DNA from: Closterium sp. NIES-65
Taxonomy: Eukaryota > Streptophyta > Zygnematophyceae > Desmidiales > Closteriaceae
DNA: 64,000 nucleotides
Direction: 5' to 3'
NCBI GenBank assembly: GCA_948144175.1
Contig: CANXME010000212.1
Location: 960,001 to 1,024,000 of the forward strand
The notes under the pieces are model-generated. The model searched no databases. It worked only from the letters and a program-made list of their open reading frames with translations, and was not told the DNA's origin. Positions 47,799-59,189 of the stretch are shown here, piece by piece. Position numbers and translations under genes: made by a program. Numbering within the stretch: position 1 is the first letter of the stretch; each line of letters starts with the position of its first letter.

Positions 47799-48487
47799 TG
47801 GTATCTAGAGCAGTAGGTCTTTAGGACCTAAGTTTAGGGCCCACCAGTTACCACGTTACCTCACCTACGGCCTGGCCTGCCTCCCTGCCTTGCGTGCTGC
47901 CCGCGCGCGTATTGGCTACACGCGCGCGACCCCTTTTTTTTCCCGCGCGTGCCTCTTGAGCAGCCCGCGCGCAGCCCATTTTCGGCCCCGCGCGCCACGT
48001 CAGCCGCCCGCGCAGCCTGCCGCCGGCCCGCGCACCGCGTAAGCCGCCCACGCGCAGCCCGCTTAGGCCCTGCGCGCCGCATCTGCTGCCCGCGTAGCCC
48101 GCTTTCGGCCCCGCGCGCCGCGTCAGCTGCCCGCGCAGCCTGCCGCCGGCCCGCGCGCCGCGTCAACCGCCAGTGCAGCCCGCTGCTGCCCCGCGCGTCG
48201 CCTTCTCCGGTCGCGCAGCCCGCACCTGCTCTGCGCGCCGCCTTAGGAGCCAGCGCGCGGCTTACTGATTCACCGTGCGCCACTTTAGGAGCCCGCGTGC
48301 GGCCCGCAGCTGCACCGCGCACCGTTTTAGAGGCCCACGTGCAGCCCACTGCTGCCCTCCGTGCTGCCTTAGGAGTATGTGCACCGCCACTGCAGTCCGT
48401 GCGCCGCCACTGCAACCTTGCACGCAGTCTCTCCTTCCTTGCCTTTTGCCTTGCCGCCTGCACACTAGCCTTGCCTACGCTGCACGC
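47799..48487 (+). other. Copia leader, extremely GC-rich
   Basis: Primer-binding site then repeated cgcgcagcccgc/cgcgccgcgtcagc modules up to the gag ATG. Long overlapping frames here are compositional. Confidence 0.75.
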
Positions 48488-49498
48488 ATGGCGACTCTCA
48501 ACTTGCTCACGTTCGATCCTGGCGGTCGCCAAGTAGAGTTTACCATCTGGCTTGACGACCTGCAACTGTTCCTTTTGATTGATGCCAAGGACGGTGTTTC
48601 GCTGTTCGATTACGTGTCTAGCACTGCCGTTGCTCCTGCTGACACTGAGCCTGCTCTAGACCGCTCCCAGTGGCCGACCCGCGATGCTGCTGCGCGCCTC
48701 GCTATTCGCAACCATCTTCCGATCACAGAGCGCGCACATTTTAGCCACCACAAGACTGCCAAGGCGCTGTACGACGCTGTAGTTGCCCGCTACTCTTTCC
48801 CGGCCACTGCAGCGTTCGGTCGACTTATGCTACCCTACCTGTTCCCCGACCTGTCCTCGTTTACCACCGCTGAGGACCTCATCTCTCACCTACGCGCTAG
48901 TGACACTCTCCTTTGTGCCGCCCTTCCAGCCGAGTTCCTCGCAGAGAACCACCCCCCGATGTACTTCACTTTCTACTTCCTCATCACCCGCCTCCCTGAC
49001 ACTCTTCCCTCAGTCAGGGACCACTTCCTCGCCCTTGAACCCCATTACCTCACTATCAACGACCTCGAGAAGCACCTCCTAGCAGCCGAGAAGAACATTC
49101 TAGCTGCTCGGGGTACTCCCCGCACTCCCCTCTTTGAGGGGTGCTCCCCCTCCCCTCTCACCCCCTCCTACGCCTCCGCAGCTGCTGCTGTCGATCTCTT
49201 TGGTGCTGAGATGGTCGCAGCTGCTTCCGCTCCGAGTGGGAAGCGCAGCGGCTTCAAGGGAGGCAAGGGTGGCAGAGGTGGCAGACGTGGCGGTGGAGGG
49301 GGCGGTGGTGGAGGCGGCGGGGGCGATGGAGGTGGTGGCGGTGGTCGTGGGGGTGGAGGTAGTGGTGGGGGCGGTGGTGGTGCCGGGAGCGGTGGCGGTG
49401 GCAGCGGCGGTGGTGGCGGAGGGGGGAGTGGTGGTGGCGGCGGTGGTGGGGGCTTGGGTGAGGCCGGTGGTGGCCAGGGACAGCGGCAGCAGCAGTAG
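48488..49498 (+). CDS. Copia gag
   Basis: Starts MATLNLLTFDPGGRQVEF; contains DDLQLFL, RAHFSHHKTAKALYDAVV and FPDLSSFTTAEDLISHLR of the copia gag family, then FEGCSPSPLTPS and a Gly-rich tail of about 80 residues. No CCHC zinc knuckle seen. TAG at 49496; the same frame continues afterwards. Confidence 0.88.
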   Translation: MATLNLLTFDPGGRQVEFTIWLDDLQLFLLIDAKDGVSLFDYVSSTAVAPADTEPALDRSQWPTRDAAARLAIRNHLPITERAHFSHHKTAKALYDAVVARYSFPATAAFGRLMLPYLFPDLSSFTTAEDLISHLRASDTLLCAALPAEFLAENHPPMYFTFYFLITRLPDTLPSVRDHFLALEPHYLTINDLEKHLLAAEKNILAARGTPRTPLFEGCSPSPLTPSYASAAAAVDLFGAEMVAAASAPSGKRSGFKGGKGGRGGRRGGGGGGGGGGGGDGGGGGGRGGGGSGGGGGGAGSGGGGSGGGGGGGSGGGGGGGGLGEAGGGQGQRQQQ

Positions 49499-50331
49499 CA
49501 GCCGCAGCAGCGTCAGCGCCAAACCCCCACTTCCCAGCAGCTTCATGACTGGTATGCCGGGCGTGGGGCGTCTGGGGGTCCTGCCAGCTGCCCCTATATC
49601 ATTCGCGCAGGTCCCCGCGCTGGTTGCCAGTGCACCGGCTTTCACACTGAGTACCGCTCTTTCACTTGGCTTAGCGACGCCTGGCGCGTCAAGTTTCCTG
49701 ATGCTATTGAGTTCCCCAACTGGGCAGACCTGCTCAGGCGTGATGCACCTATCTTTGATCTTGACTATGATGCTATCCTTGCTGTCATGCTATCCGTCCT
49801 TCACGATCATTGGGTTGACACCTTTACTCCTGGAGAACAGCGTGTGGCGATCTGCACGTGCTCCCGGACCGGCCGTCACCTGGCCACGTTCACGTGTGCG
49901 CCTGGGTCCAGTCTGTACACCCTCACCATTGCGTCATGCTACACCCCTTTGTCTCCCCAGCTCTACACGTCTACTCAGGTAGCTACCCAGTGTGAGTGTC
50001 GCCGCCGTTGCACGACACTCTCAAGTGGCACCACCGCCTTGGTCACCCCTCCCTGCCTCGCCTTCGTAGCATGCACTCTCGCTTCCTGGTCTCTAGTCTT
50101 CCCAGGTCTCTGCCTGCCCTCCCTCCCTCGCCTGCGTCGCCCTGCGTTCCCTGCGTCGAGGGGCGGCAGCGCGCCGCCCCTCACTCCTCATTCCCTCCCA
50201 CAGAGGCTCCACTACAGACTCTCCACCTGGACGTGTGGGGCCCAGCCCGCGTTCGTGGACAGGGCCACGAGCGGTACTTCATGCTGGTCGTCGACGACTA
50301 CACGCGTTACACCACGGTCTTCCCCTTGTAG
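49499..50331 (+). pseudogene. Copia pol: pre-integrase and integrase start
   Basis: Readthrough frame gives LHDWYAGRG and DLDYDAIL, then FTPGEQRV-type pre-integrase. The frame changes near 49995-50030; HHRLGHPSLPRL and LDVWGPARVRGQGHERYF follow with LVVDDYTRY. No D-S/T-G-A protease motif found between gag and integrase. Confidence 0.82.
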
Positions 50332-50840
50332 CGCAAGGGGGGGGTCCCTGATGTTTTGATCCCCTCAATCCTCGCTGTTCGTCTCCAGCTCCGCGAGCAG
50401 TTCCAGTCGGACTTTCCTGTCCTACATCTGTACTCTGACAGGGGTGGTGAGTTCTCTTATACCTCTTGGCAGCCTTATGTGTGGAGCACGGCATCCGCCA
50501 GACGTTCACGCTTCCGACCTCTCCACAGCAGAATGGGGTTGCTGAGCGCCGCATTGGCTTAGTCATGGAGGTCGCCCGTACTTCCATGATCCATGCAGGT
50601 GCCCCCCATTTTCTGTGGCTGTTTGCGGTCCGGTACGGCGCGCATCAGCTCAACCTCTGGCCCCGTGTCTCCCTGCAGGAGACCTCGCCCACACTGTTGT
50701 GGACGGGTAAGGTTGGCAATGCGTCGCGTTTCCGGGTCTGGAGTGCTCGTGCCTATGTCCACAATACCACTGCGGACAAGCTCTCCGCCCGCGCCATTCC
50801 ATGCATCTTCCTTGGCTTTGTCCCTGACGCGCCTGGCTAG
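50332..50840 (+). pseudogene. Copia integrase core remnants
   Basis: LYSDRGGEF in one frame, then TFTLPTSPQQNGVAERRI in another (50466-50840) up to CIFLGFVPDAPG-stop. The D..E catalytic pattern is recognisable but frames are broken. Confidence 0.85.
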
Positions 50841-52669
50841 CAGTTTTACGACCCTGCCTCGCGCCGTGTCTTTCCGTCTTAAGATGTCACCTTTGACGAG
50901 TCCGTCCCCTTTTACCGTCTCTTTCCCTACCGCACTGCCCTGCGCCCCCCCCCCGCCGCTCTTTCTCGCCCCAGGTCCTCCCCAGGTAGACCCCCTCCCC
51001 GCGCCAGGTCCTGCTCCTTCAGGTGTTTCTCAGGTAGACCCTCCCGTGCCTGCGCCTGTTGAGGTCAATAGTGACTCAGGTCCTGCTGGGGGTGGTGCTG
51101 TCTTTGGGGGTGCTGGGCCTGGGGGTGAGGAGCTTAGGGGTGCTGAGCTTGGGGGTGGGGAGCTTGGGGGTGCTGAGCCTGGGGGTGCGGAGCCTGCGCG
51201 TGAGGACCCACGAGGTACTGAGCCGGGGGGTGCGGAGTCTGGGGGCGCTGAGCCTGAGCGTGAGGAGCCTGGAGGTGCTGAGCTTGCACGTGAGGAGCCA
51301 GGAGGTCCTGAGCCTGGGGGTGCTGTGTTTGGAGGTGCTGAGTCTGGGCGTGAGGAGCGTGGGGGTACTGAGTCTGGGGGTGCGACGCCTGAGGGTTCTG
51401 AGTCTGCTGCTGCGCGGTCTCCTTGGAGGAGCCGCCTTCATCCGCGTGTGCCTCTCACCTCACATCAGCTGCACGACTAGTACGGTCGCCGTCAGGGTCG
51501 CGCTTCTGGAGCTCGGGGCTCTGCTGTTGGAGGTACTTCTGCTGACATCACTGGAGATGGGAGTGGTGCTGGTCCTTTGTCTACAGGAGGGGCTAGAGTT
51601 GCTGGTCCCCGAGGTGTTCGTACTGGAGGTACTGGAGCTGCTGGGGCTGGAGGTACTGTATCTGAGGGTGCTACTGCTGGAGTCCCTAGGTCTGGGGGTG
51701 CTGCTGCTAGAGGAACTGAGGCTGGAGACCCTAGGCCTAGAGAAGCCGGTTCTGGGGGTGCTGCAGGTGGTGGAGCTGGTCCTGGAGAAGCTGGCGTCGA
51801 GGGTTTAGGAGCTGCTGGAGGTGCTGGAGCTGCTGAGGGATATGGAGCTGCTGGAGGTGCTGGAGCTGTTGAGGGTACTGGAGCTGCTGGAGGTGCTGGA
51901 GCTGCTGGTGATGGTGGCACTGCACAACCGCGCCTGTTCTTTGCTCCGCCGTCTCCGTCGTCTCTGCCACCGCGTGACTTTGCGCTTCGCCAGGTTCTCA
52001 GTCTCCCTTCGTCTACTGGTCTTCTGTTACAGCCTAGCTCGCCGCTACCTGCTCCTTCTCCTTACACTGAGCAGACAAGGGGCCTTGCTCAGCATCGTGA
52101 GCCTGCATCGCGTCCTGTCTCGTCTGTCCGTTCTCGTCGTTCCGGTCGTTCCGGTCGTCATGTTGCTTGTCATGCGTCAGCCGGCTGTCCCCGGCACCCA
52201 CCTTGTAGTCCGTCATCCTTCCTCTCCTCCTCAGCGTGTTCCTCTGCCTTCTCCCCCTGCATCCTCTCCACCTGATGTTGCGGACCCTGAGTCTGACTAG
52301 TTTCGAACTGAGCACCCTACTGTCATGCGTCTGTTAGCCACTGTAGTCACTGACCCGTCATTTGAGTCCACTGTTACGTCTGCCCTAGTCGCTGAGCTTG
52401 TCGACTTTGCTGCTGCGTGTTGTTTAGACTACGGTGCTAGTCTTGTTGCTGAGTCTGAGTCTATCTCTCTGCAGTCAGTCGGGGGTGAGTGTGCTCTTAG
52501 CACGGACGTCCTTGAGGACAGGCTCGAGCACCTTGAGTGTCTTGCGGCCGCTGCGCCTCATCTCGCGGCCATGCTGCTTGCCCCTGAGAGGGACGCGGAT
52601 GCACCAGACATCCCGACCCCACGCTCTTACGCTGAGGCGATCGCGGGCGAGTACTCTTCTCAGTGGTAG
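50841..52669 (+). pseudogene. Copia hinge: Gly/Glu/Ala repeat region
   Basis: Repeats of GGAELGGAEPGGAE type (50881-51480) and GAAGGAGA type (51577-51950), then SPYTEQ and LLATVVTDPSFESTVTSA to DIPTPRSYAEAI. Stops at several points. Confidence 0.8.
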
Positions 52670-52675
52670 ACAGCC

Positions 52676-53728
52676 ATGGACGCAGAGATGGCATCCTGGA
52701 AGTCCACAGGCAGCTACGTCGATGAGGTTCCCCCTCCCGGGGCGAACATCGTCGACGGCATGTGGATTTTCAAGGTGCAGCGTCCGCCAGGTTCTCCGCC
52801 AGTCTTCAAGGCTTGTTACGTTGCTCGAGGATTCAGTCAGCAAGAGGGAGTTGACTTCTTCCAGACCTTCTCCCCCACCCCGAAGATGACCACTCTTTGG
52901 GTGCTGCTGCACATAGCCGCTCAGCGTGACTACGAGCTTCACTCTCTTGACTGCAACACAACTTTCTTTCAGGGCAGCCTGCACGATGAGATCTGGCTGC
53001 GCCGCCCGCCTAGCTTCACTGGGTCGTTCCCTCCTGGTACCCAGTGGAGCCTTCAGCAACCGGTCTACGGTCTCCGCCAGGCGCCATGTGAGTGGCACGA
53101 CACAGTGAGGACGACACTTGCGGCTCTTGGGTTTGCTCCCTCGACTGCTGACCCGTCGCTGTTTCTGCACTCCGACACTTCGTTGCCGCCGTTCTACATC
53201 CTTGTGTACGTCGACGACTTGGTCTTTGCCACTGCTGACATTGAGGCTCTCGCCCTGGTGAAGTCGGAGTTGCAGAAGAGACACACGTGCACAGACCTGG
53301 GTGAGCTGCGCAGTTACCTTGGCTTGCAGATCACCCGGGACAGAGCACGCCGCACCATCACACTGACTCCATCACACATGGTGCAGCAGGTCCTTCAGCG
53401 CTTCGGCTGCACCTGGTCCTCAGCACAGGCCACTCCTCTGGCTACAGGTCACTCGTTCTCAGCTCCACCTTCGGACGAGTCCGTAGAGCCGAGTGGTCCT
53501 TCCCTAGAGCTAGTTGGCTGCCTCATGTACGTGATGACATGTACTCATCGTGACCTTGCGTACCCTCTTAGGCTTCTGGCTCGCTACGTGGCTCATGGTT
53601 GGCACCGAAAGGTGCACATGGATGCTGCTAAGAGGGTACTACGCTACTTGTGTAGTACATCAGGCATGGGGCTCGTGCTTGGAGGACGGGGCGACGTTGT
53701 CTTCACTAGGCACTTGGACGCTTCTTAG
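52676..53728 (+). pseudogene. Copia reverse transcriptase
   Basis: Long frame with FKACYVARGFSQQEGVDF, TFSPTPKMTTLWVLL, LVYVDDLVFA (catalytic YVDD) and LGLQITRDR. Ends at a TAG just after VVFTRHLDAS. Upstream pol is out of frame. Confidence 0.92.
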
Positions 53729-54172
53729 GTTGACGACCAGTCTACGTAGCGGTCGTCACAGGGTTAGACCTTCAGTCTTGGCTCTGGCTCTATTTCTTGG
53801 CGGTCTACTCACTCGTCTTCTGTTCTCGGCTCTAGTTGTGAGGCTGAGATCTACGCCACAGCCATGGCTGCACAGGAGTTACGCTGGCACACCTACCTGC
53901 TGACCGACTTGGGAGAGAGGCCTCGTTCTCCTCCAGTTCTGTACGTCGACAGCAAGGCAGCCATTGCCTTGTGTGAGGAGCAAAGAACGAAGCACATCGC
54001 TCTGCGTTACTTCCTGGCTCGAGAGTTGCAGCAGTGGGGTCAGCTTTGTCTCGCTCACGTGGCCAGTCGGGCCAACAGTGCTGATATATTCACCAAGGCA
54101 CTTCCGTCTGGTGATCATCAGCGCTTTTGTACTTTGTTGGGCCTTGTGCCTACGTTTCCACACTTGCTGTAG
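53729..54172 (+). pseudogene. Copia RNase H
   Basis: ISWRSTHSSSVL-like residues with stops, SCEAEIYATAMAAQELRW, then LYVDSKAAIALCEE and RANSADIFTKALPSGDHQ ending at 54172. Confidence 0.88.
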
Positions 54173-54422
54173 ACACTGTTTGTACTGTGATATATATATA
54201 TATACATATATATATTTATTTATATACCTGCATGCTTGCTCTTGCTAGGTAGAGATCACTGTACTGTTCTTGCTGCATATATATCTTTGCATGTGAACTG
54301 GCCTTATTGTCTTTCGCTTGTGCTCAGTGTGTGTGGTGACTTTGTGCTCCACCCTGAGCTTGCTTTGCTTTCTTAACTGGTCTTGTGACCTCTTGCTCTC
54401 CCCCACTTTGCCTATGGGGGTG

Positions 54423-54556
54423 TGTCAAACATATGCATATGTTATATTTGTGGGTAGGCTGTAGTGGGGTAGATACTTTCGGGTATACCTCCTTAGAGTT
54501 TTGTCCTTGTACCAATTCTCTCGATAGTCAACTTCACTCATGCCCAGCTTTTAAGA
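54423..54556 (+). repeat. Copia 3' LTR
   Basis: 134 bp, same length as the 5' LTR with about a dozen differences, so the insertion is not recent. Confidence 0.9.
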
Positions 54557-54561
54557 CGTCG

Positions 54562-54832
54562 ACATCTGTCTCAAATGTATAATCCACTTATCGTACCGCA
54601 CAAATAATCCACCCCTCACTCACCTGGTTCCGTGCGTGAGGTGTGCATAATTTGAGCCCTTTATTCACGATGAATATGCTGGAACGAACAGCTGAATTCG
54701 TGCTATTTCCTCTCAATACTTCTTGATTCCCTAGCTCTTGCGCTCGTGGAATAACCTCCTGCTGCTCGATTCATCTGGAGGGATCAAATCAGGGCGTGCG
54801 ACTGGGAGAGCTGAGGCGAGCCTTCACGAGAA
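54562..54832. promoter_or_regulatory. Presumed upstream region of the pectinesterase
   Basis: About 270 bp between the copia 3' flank and the first Met. No specific promoter element identified. Confidence 0.35.
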
Positions 54833-55189
54833 ATGAGAATTCCCTTCATGAATTTGTTGATGTACAGTTTTGTCCTTCTCATAGTAGCATTCGCAATTGC
54901 TCTCCTCGGTCAAGCTACTGTCTGTATTCTCAACGAGGATCTTTTGCTGCCCAACGCATGCGCTCTCCTGCCAAAGCACTCGGCCCTGTGCTCCGTGGAA
55001 GTCCTCTCCGCGAGGCGTTCTCTGCGTGCGGATTCCGCTCCACCAACTCCTCGCAGCATCAGCAGGGCGCTCATTCGGCGCGCAATGGAGCGCGCGCAGG
55101 CGACGATGTAACACGTGGCGCAGCTAAAGGCGGAAAACACGGATGAAAGTTTGCTGACGCACGCGACAGCGTTTGACTGCGTTCACAAG
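54833..55189 (+). CDS. PME: PME first exon (with in-frame TAA)
   Basis: Signal-anchor MRIPFMNLLMYSFVLLIV; ALCSVEVLSARR and LKAENTDESLLTH then FDCVHK. TAA at 55109-55111 interrupts the frame. Donor GTAAAC. Confidence 0.72.
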
Positions 55190-55365
55190 GTAAACGAAAC
55201 TTTCATCTTGCGGTTAAAGGATTCTAGCTTATCTGCTCGATGTGAACAAGATTCCAAGCATATGCTCCTCTCGTTCAACGATATGTCAAACTGCTTGATT
55301 TATGAATCCCTCCCTCCCTGGATCCCTCCACCACCCCTCCCTCCCTGCCTTGCTCACCCGGGTAG

Positions 55366-56194
55366 ATATCCATGGCACTCGATAATCTTGAAAACTCGCT
55401 GAACGCCGTTACCGCCTCAATCAACGGCTCACAAGCCACTCGGGAAAGTCGGCATTCTGACGGCCGTCCGATATTTCCGGCCGATCGGACGGCTTCGGTT
55501 GACCACCTGCCATACCTCTTGATGTCAGCTCGGGCGAACATCGATAGCTGTGTCGAGGGGCTGCAAGAATTTGCGCCGGATGCGCTGGAAACGGCGCCGG
55601 GGATTCGTCTTCGGTCGAAAGTTACGCTCATTACAGTCACGGTTACCGCAGCCCACGCGTGCGTCCTGTGCGCAATCGCCGATAAGATCTCCACCTGAGC
55701 AGGCGGAATTTCTTCCGCCGATGATGATTCCGCTGACGCTTACGAGTACAACTACGATTCCCCCCCTTGCCGCCGGAGAGTAGCAAAAACACACCAATGG
55801 AACGACAGCGGCGTGCCTGGGTGGGTAACTCCGGGGATATTCGAGCACCTGAAGTGCATCCAGGCAGCGCACATGCGCGGAGGGGACGCGGGGGACGTGC
55901 CGGGCGCACGGAGACTCCTTGGCTTGGATGGCGCAGAGACAGGCAACGACGCGGGGGGAGCAAAGGCAGCAGGCACAGCGGCGCAGAGTGACTCTATCCG
56001 ACGCCGCTTAACGGACAAGGGCGCTCATTTTGCTTATAGCGGGGACGCGGGTGATTCGCACGAATCTGGCAACACACTTTGGAGGGGGCTTCAAAGTAGC
56101 AGCAACGAAAAGCTGAGCAAAATCGGCGACGTAAAAGTGGGAGGGATTTTGGATACGAGCAGCTTCAACGGCGTATACAACAGCCTGTTGCCGC
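55366..56194 (+). CDS. PME: PME pro-domain and linker exon, broken by insertion
   Basis: MALDNLENSLNAVTASI, MSARANIDSCVEGLQEF, then TGA at 55696 and readthrough to AYEYNYDSPP, PGWVTPGIFEHLKCI and GGILDTSSFNGVYNSLLP, where the LTR element begins. After the element the frame resumes at 57602 and ends at 57657 with GC donor AAG|GCAAGA. Confidence 0.75.
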
Positions 56195-57596
56195 TGTCAG
56201 AATGTTATGTTATCTAGCCTGCAGTGGGGTGCTCTATAGCGAGCACAACCCAGTTAGGGTTTGCTATATGTATCCCAACTGCTGCTAGTGAAACCCCTCC
56301 TTTCTTCATTCTTACTTTCTACTGTTAGTTCTGACATGCTATCAGAGCAGGTCGATCCCTTTGGGTCGATCCTGTGGGTGGGCCCACCACCTAAAGCTTC
56401 TGCTGCTCTACTGGTGTGGCGCGCCCCGAGCGTGCTACCCTTTCTTTCTGCCGCGCGTCTGCTGCGCGCGGCGGTTTTCCTCTGAGGCGCGCGCCCGGGG
56501 GGGCGCGTGGCCCTTTCTTCTTCCTGGCGCCCCCTGGCGAGCCGCGCGCTGCCCCCGCCCGTCCGTCGCGGGGCCCTGAGGAGTTGCGCGCGGCCCCCCG
56601 CCCGTCCGTCGCGGCACCGTGGGGAGCCGCGCGCTGCCCCCGCCCGTCCGGCGCGACGCCCTGGGGAGTCACGCACGACCCCCCGCTGCCCCGTCGCGCC
56701 GCCATGGGGAGCCGCACGCGGCCCCGTGCTGCCCCGTGGTGGCGCCCTGGGGGCTGCGCGCCGTCCCCTCCGCTGTCCCCCCGCGCTCCTGCCCCTTGCA
56801 ACCTGTTTTAGGGTTTTGGGCTGAGGAGTGTGGGGGTGGCGGTTGTGGGGGTGCCCGTTGTGTGCGCCGTCCCCTACTCCTCCTCCTCCTCCGTCTCCCG
56901 CTGCTGCAGCTGCCGCTCAGGGGGGTGTGTGTGTGGGAGCCGTGAGGAGTGGAACTATGGGGGTGATGTGGGAGTGGAGCTAGGGGTAAAACTAGGGGTG
57001 TGTGTAGGGGGGTGTGGGACTGCTTGGGAAGGTTGAGTGGAGGCTGCTGTCTTGTCGTCCGCAGCACCTGTAGTCCAGGGCGCACTGTCCTGGTAGCCCA
57101 GAGTGTCTACTACGCCTGTCGTCCGTGGGTCCGTTGCTCCTGTAGCTCCTCGTAGCACGTGAGCCAGTTACTCCAGTAGTCCGGGGCGCTGTCTCGGTAG
57201 CCACTGTGCCAACAGCTCCTATTGCCTGTGTGTCTACAACTTCAGCCGTTGTCTCCCATCTCCTCTCCTCTCACAGTCCCTCCTCCTCCTCACTTGCCCG
57301 TTGTGACTACCACTAGCTTTGCTCATAATTGTGAGCTTTAAACTATTGCTTCTTGTAATTGTGCTCAGAATGTGTGGTGACATTGTGATCCACCCTGAGC
57401 TTGTTCTGCTTTGCTTACTGTGCTGATTACACCCCACTTTGGCTATGGGGGTGTGTCAAAATGTTATGTTATCTAGCGTGCAGTGGGGTGCTCTATAGCA
57501 AGCACAACCCAGTTAGGGTTTGCTATATGTATCCCAACTGCTGCTAGTGAAACCCCTCCTTTCTTCATTCTTACTTTCTACTTCTTGTTCGTAACA
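56195..57596 (+). mobile_element. Non-autonomous LTR element in a PME exon
   Basis: 1,402 bp with LTRs 56195-56336 and 57454-57596 (142/143 bp) and target duplication GCCGC (56190-56194, 57597-57601). Primer-binding-like tgctatcagagc follows the first LTR. The interior is a GC-rich copia-type leader plus a 3' tail resembling that of the 47-kb copia element (ccaccctgagcttg, ccccacttt-g-ctatggggg), with no gag or pol. It looks like an internally deleted copia derivative. Confidence 0.92.
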
Positions 57597-57833
57597 GCCG
57601 CCCCGGATAAATGCGATCGTTGCAAAGGACGGTTCAGGCACGCACAAGACGCTCAAGGCAAGAGCCTCTGAGAGGATGGACACAGTGGGTTGCGAGGGAT
57701 GAAAGGGAAAGATTGCACAGGAGGCTAATATTATCGTTTTTGGATTCCCCGATTGCCTGCTCGGAAAAATCTTAGACATCAGCTTTTTGTGACTTGAGAC
57801 AGTTGCATTTTTCTTCCTCGTTGTTTGAGCGCA

Positions 57834-57900
57834 GCCTGCGATTGCTTTCGCACCCATGGAGGGCACTTTCGTTATATTTATCAAGAAAGGAGCGACGACT
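57834..57900 (+). repeat. Acceptor-side decoy of PME exon 3
   Basis: Copy of GTFVIFIKKGA with a CGCAG acceptor. Confidence 0.82.
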
Positions 57901-57974
57901 AAATACTTTACCCATCTCCTGCGTCTCATGAGTATTCATCTCTTCTCCCTTTCTACTCTCCCTTCTTTTCGGAG

Positions 57975-58534
57975 GCGGTAATTGCTTCCGCACCTATGAA
58001 AGGCACGTTCGTTATATTCGTCAAGAAAGGAGTGTACGTGGAGCAGATTCTATTTGACAAACTAGGGATTGTTCCGGTGGGAGAGGGAATGGGCAGGACT
58101 ATCATCACTAACAACAAAAATGTGGTTGGCGGATCCACCACCTTCAACTCTTCTACCATTGAGCACTCCCCTTCCATCTCTCTTCCTCTCTCCCAATCTG
58201 GTGGGATTGTTTTGGTGGGAGAGGAACGGGCAGGACTATCATCACTAACAAAAAGAATGTGGTCGGCGGATCCACCACCTTCAACTCTGCTACCATTGGT
58301 CTCTCCCTCTCTCAGCTTCTCTCCCTCTCTTAGCTCCTCTCCTTCTCTCAGCTTCTCTCCCTCTCTCAGCTTCTCTCCCTCTCTTAGCTTCTCTACCTCT
58401 CTCAACTTCTCTCCCTCTCTCATCTTCTTTCCCTCTCTCAGCTTCTCTCCCTTTCTCCTTCTCTTCTCCTGTCATCACTGGCAAGAAGAGTATGGTTGGA
58501 AAATCCACCACCTTCAACTCCGCTATCATTGGCA
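57975..58534 (+). CDS. PME: PME exon 3 and two donor-side copies
   Basis: AVIASAPMKGTFVIFVKK, GVYVEQILF, VGEGMGRTIITNNKNVVG and STTFNSSTI to about 58160. Its own donor is lost; copies at about 58203-58293 (donor G|GTCTCT) and 58465-58533 (G|GCAAGC) retain one. A ctctctcagctt repeat lies at 58310-58450. Confidence 0.75.
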
Positions 58535-58774
58535 AGCAATCTCCCTCTCCACTCCTCTCCTTTTCCTCTCTCCCTCCTTTCCCTCTCTCGCAACCTCTTC
58601 TCCTACTTCGCGCTCTATCCCTCCTCTCTCCCCTTACAGCTCATTCGTCAATTTCAAATCCTGCCTCCTTCTCTTTCCATCGCTATGGCTACCTGACTCC
58701 CCTTCTCTCTACTCTCTCCTCCCCTATCCCTCTCCCGCCATCTCCCTCCTTTCTTGCTTGTGTATCTACCCCAG

Positions 58775-59040
58775 GTACCAACAACAACATGCTTACCACC
58801 CTGGGCATCACAGTCCGCCACACTGCCGGGACAGCGGGCCCGCAGGCAGTAACTCTGCGCTCCCTCCTCTCTCCCCCCTCCCAGGTGCCAACAAGGGCAT
58901 CTTTACGGCCCTCGGAATCACCGTGTGCAACACGGCCGGGACAGTGGGCCAGCAAGCAGTGGCGCTGCACTCCAAAGACCTCTCAGCCTTCTTCAAGTGC
59001 GAGTTTGACGGCAACCAGGACACGTTGTACCCTCACAGCA
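58775..59040 (+). CDS. PME: PME exon 4, two copies
   Basis: A copy near 58775-58860, then 58885 onward: ANKGIFTALGITVCNTAG, GQQAVALHSKDLSAFFK and FDGNQDTLYPHS. The second copy lacks a GT donor at its end. Confidence 0.78.
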
Positions 59041-59094
59041 TAGTACCCCCTCTCACCCTCACCCCGCCACCTTCCCTCCTCCCCATCTCCCTCT

Positions 59095-59096
59095 CC

Positions 59097-59167
<71 letters not shown>
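59095..59167. repeat. CT microsatellite
   Basis: Uninterrupted (ct)n of about 70 bp in the intron. Confidence 0.95.
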
Positions 59168-59173
<6 letters not shown>

Positions 59174-59189
59174 GTTCCCCCACCACCAG

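Larger units (their letters stand above)
47665..54556 (+). mobile_element. Ty1/copia retrotransposon, decayed
   Basis: 6,892 bp with LTRs of 134 bp each and a 5-bp target duplication CGTCG (47660-47664, 54557-54561). A primer-binding-like tggtatctagagc follows the 5' LTR; a purine tract tatgggggtg precedes the 3' LTR. Domain order gag - integrase - reverse transcriptase - RNase H defines copia. Numerous stops and frame changes; no protease motif found. It lies between the acylphosphatase and pectinesterase genes. Confidence 0.93.

Noticed and set aside
48275-48487. Upstream extension of copia gag
   Set aside because: Falls in the GC leader; the related gag at 63248 starts at the equivalent ATG (MAT).
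47861-48565. Minus-strand Arg/Ala-rich protein
   Set aside because: Compositional frame across the copia leader.
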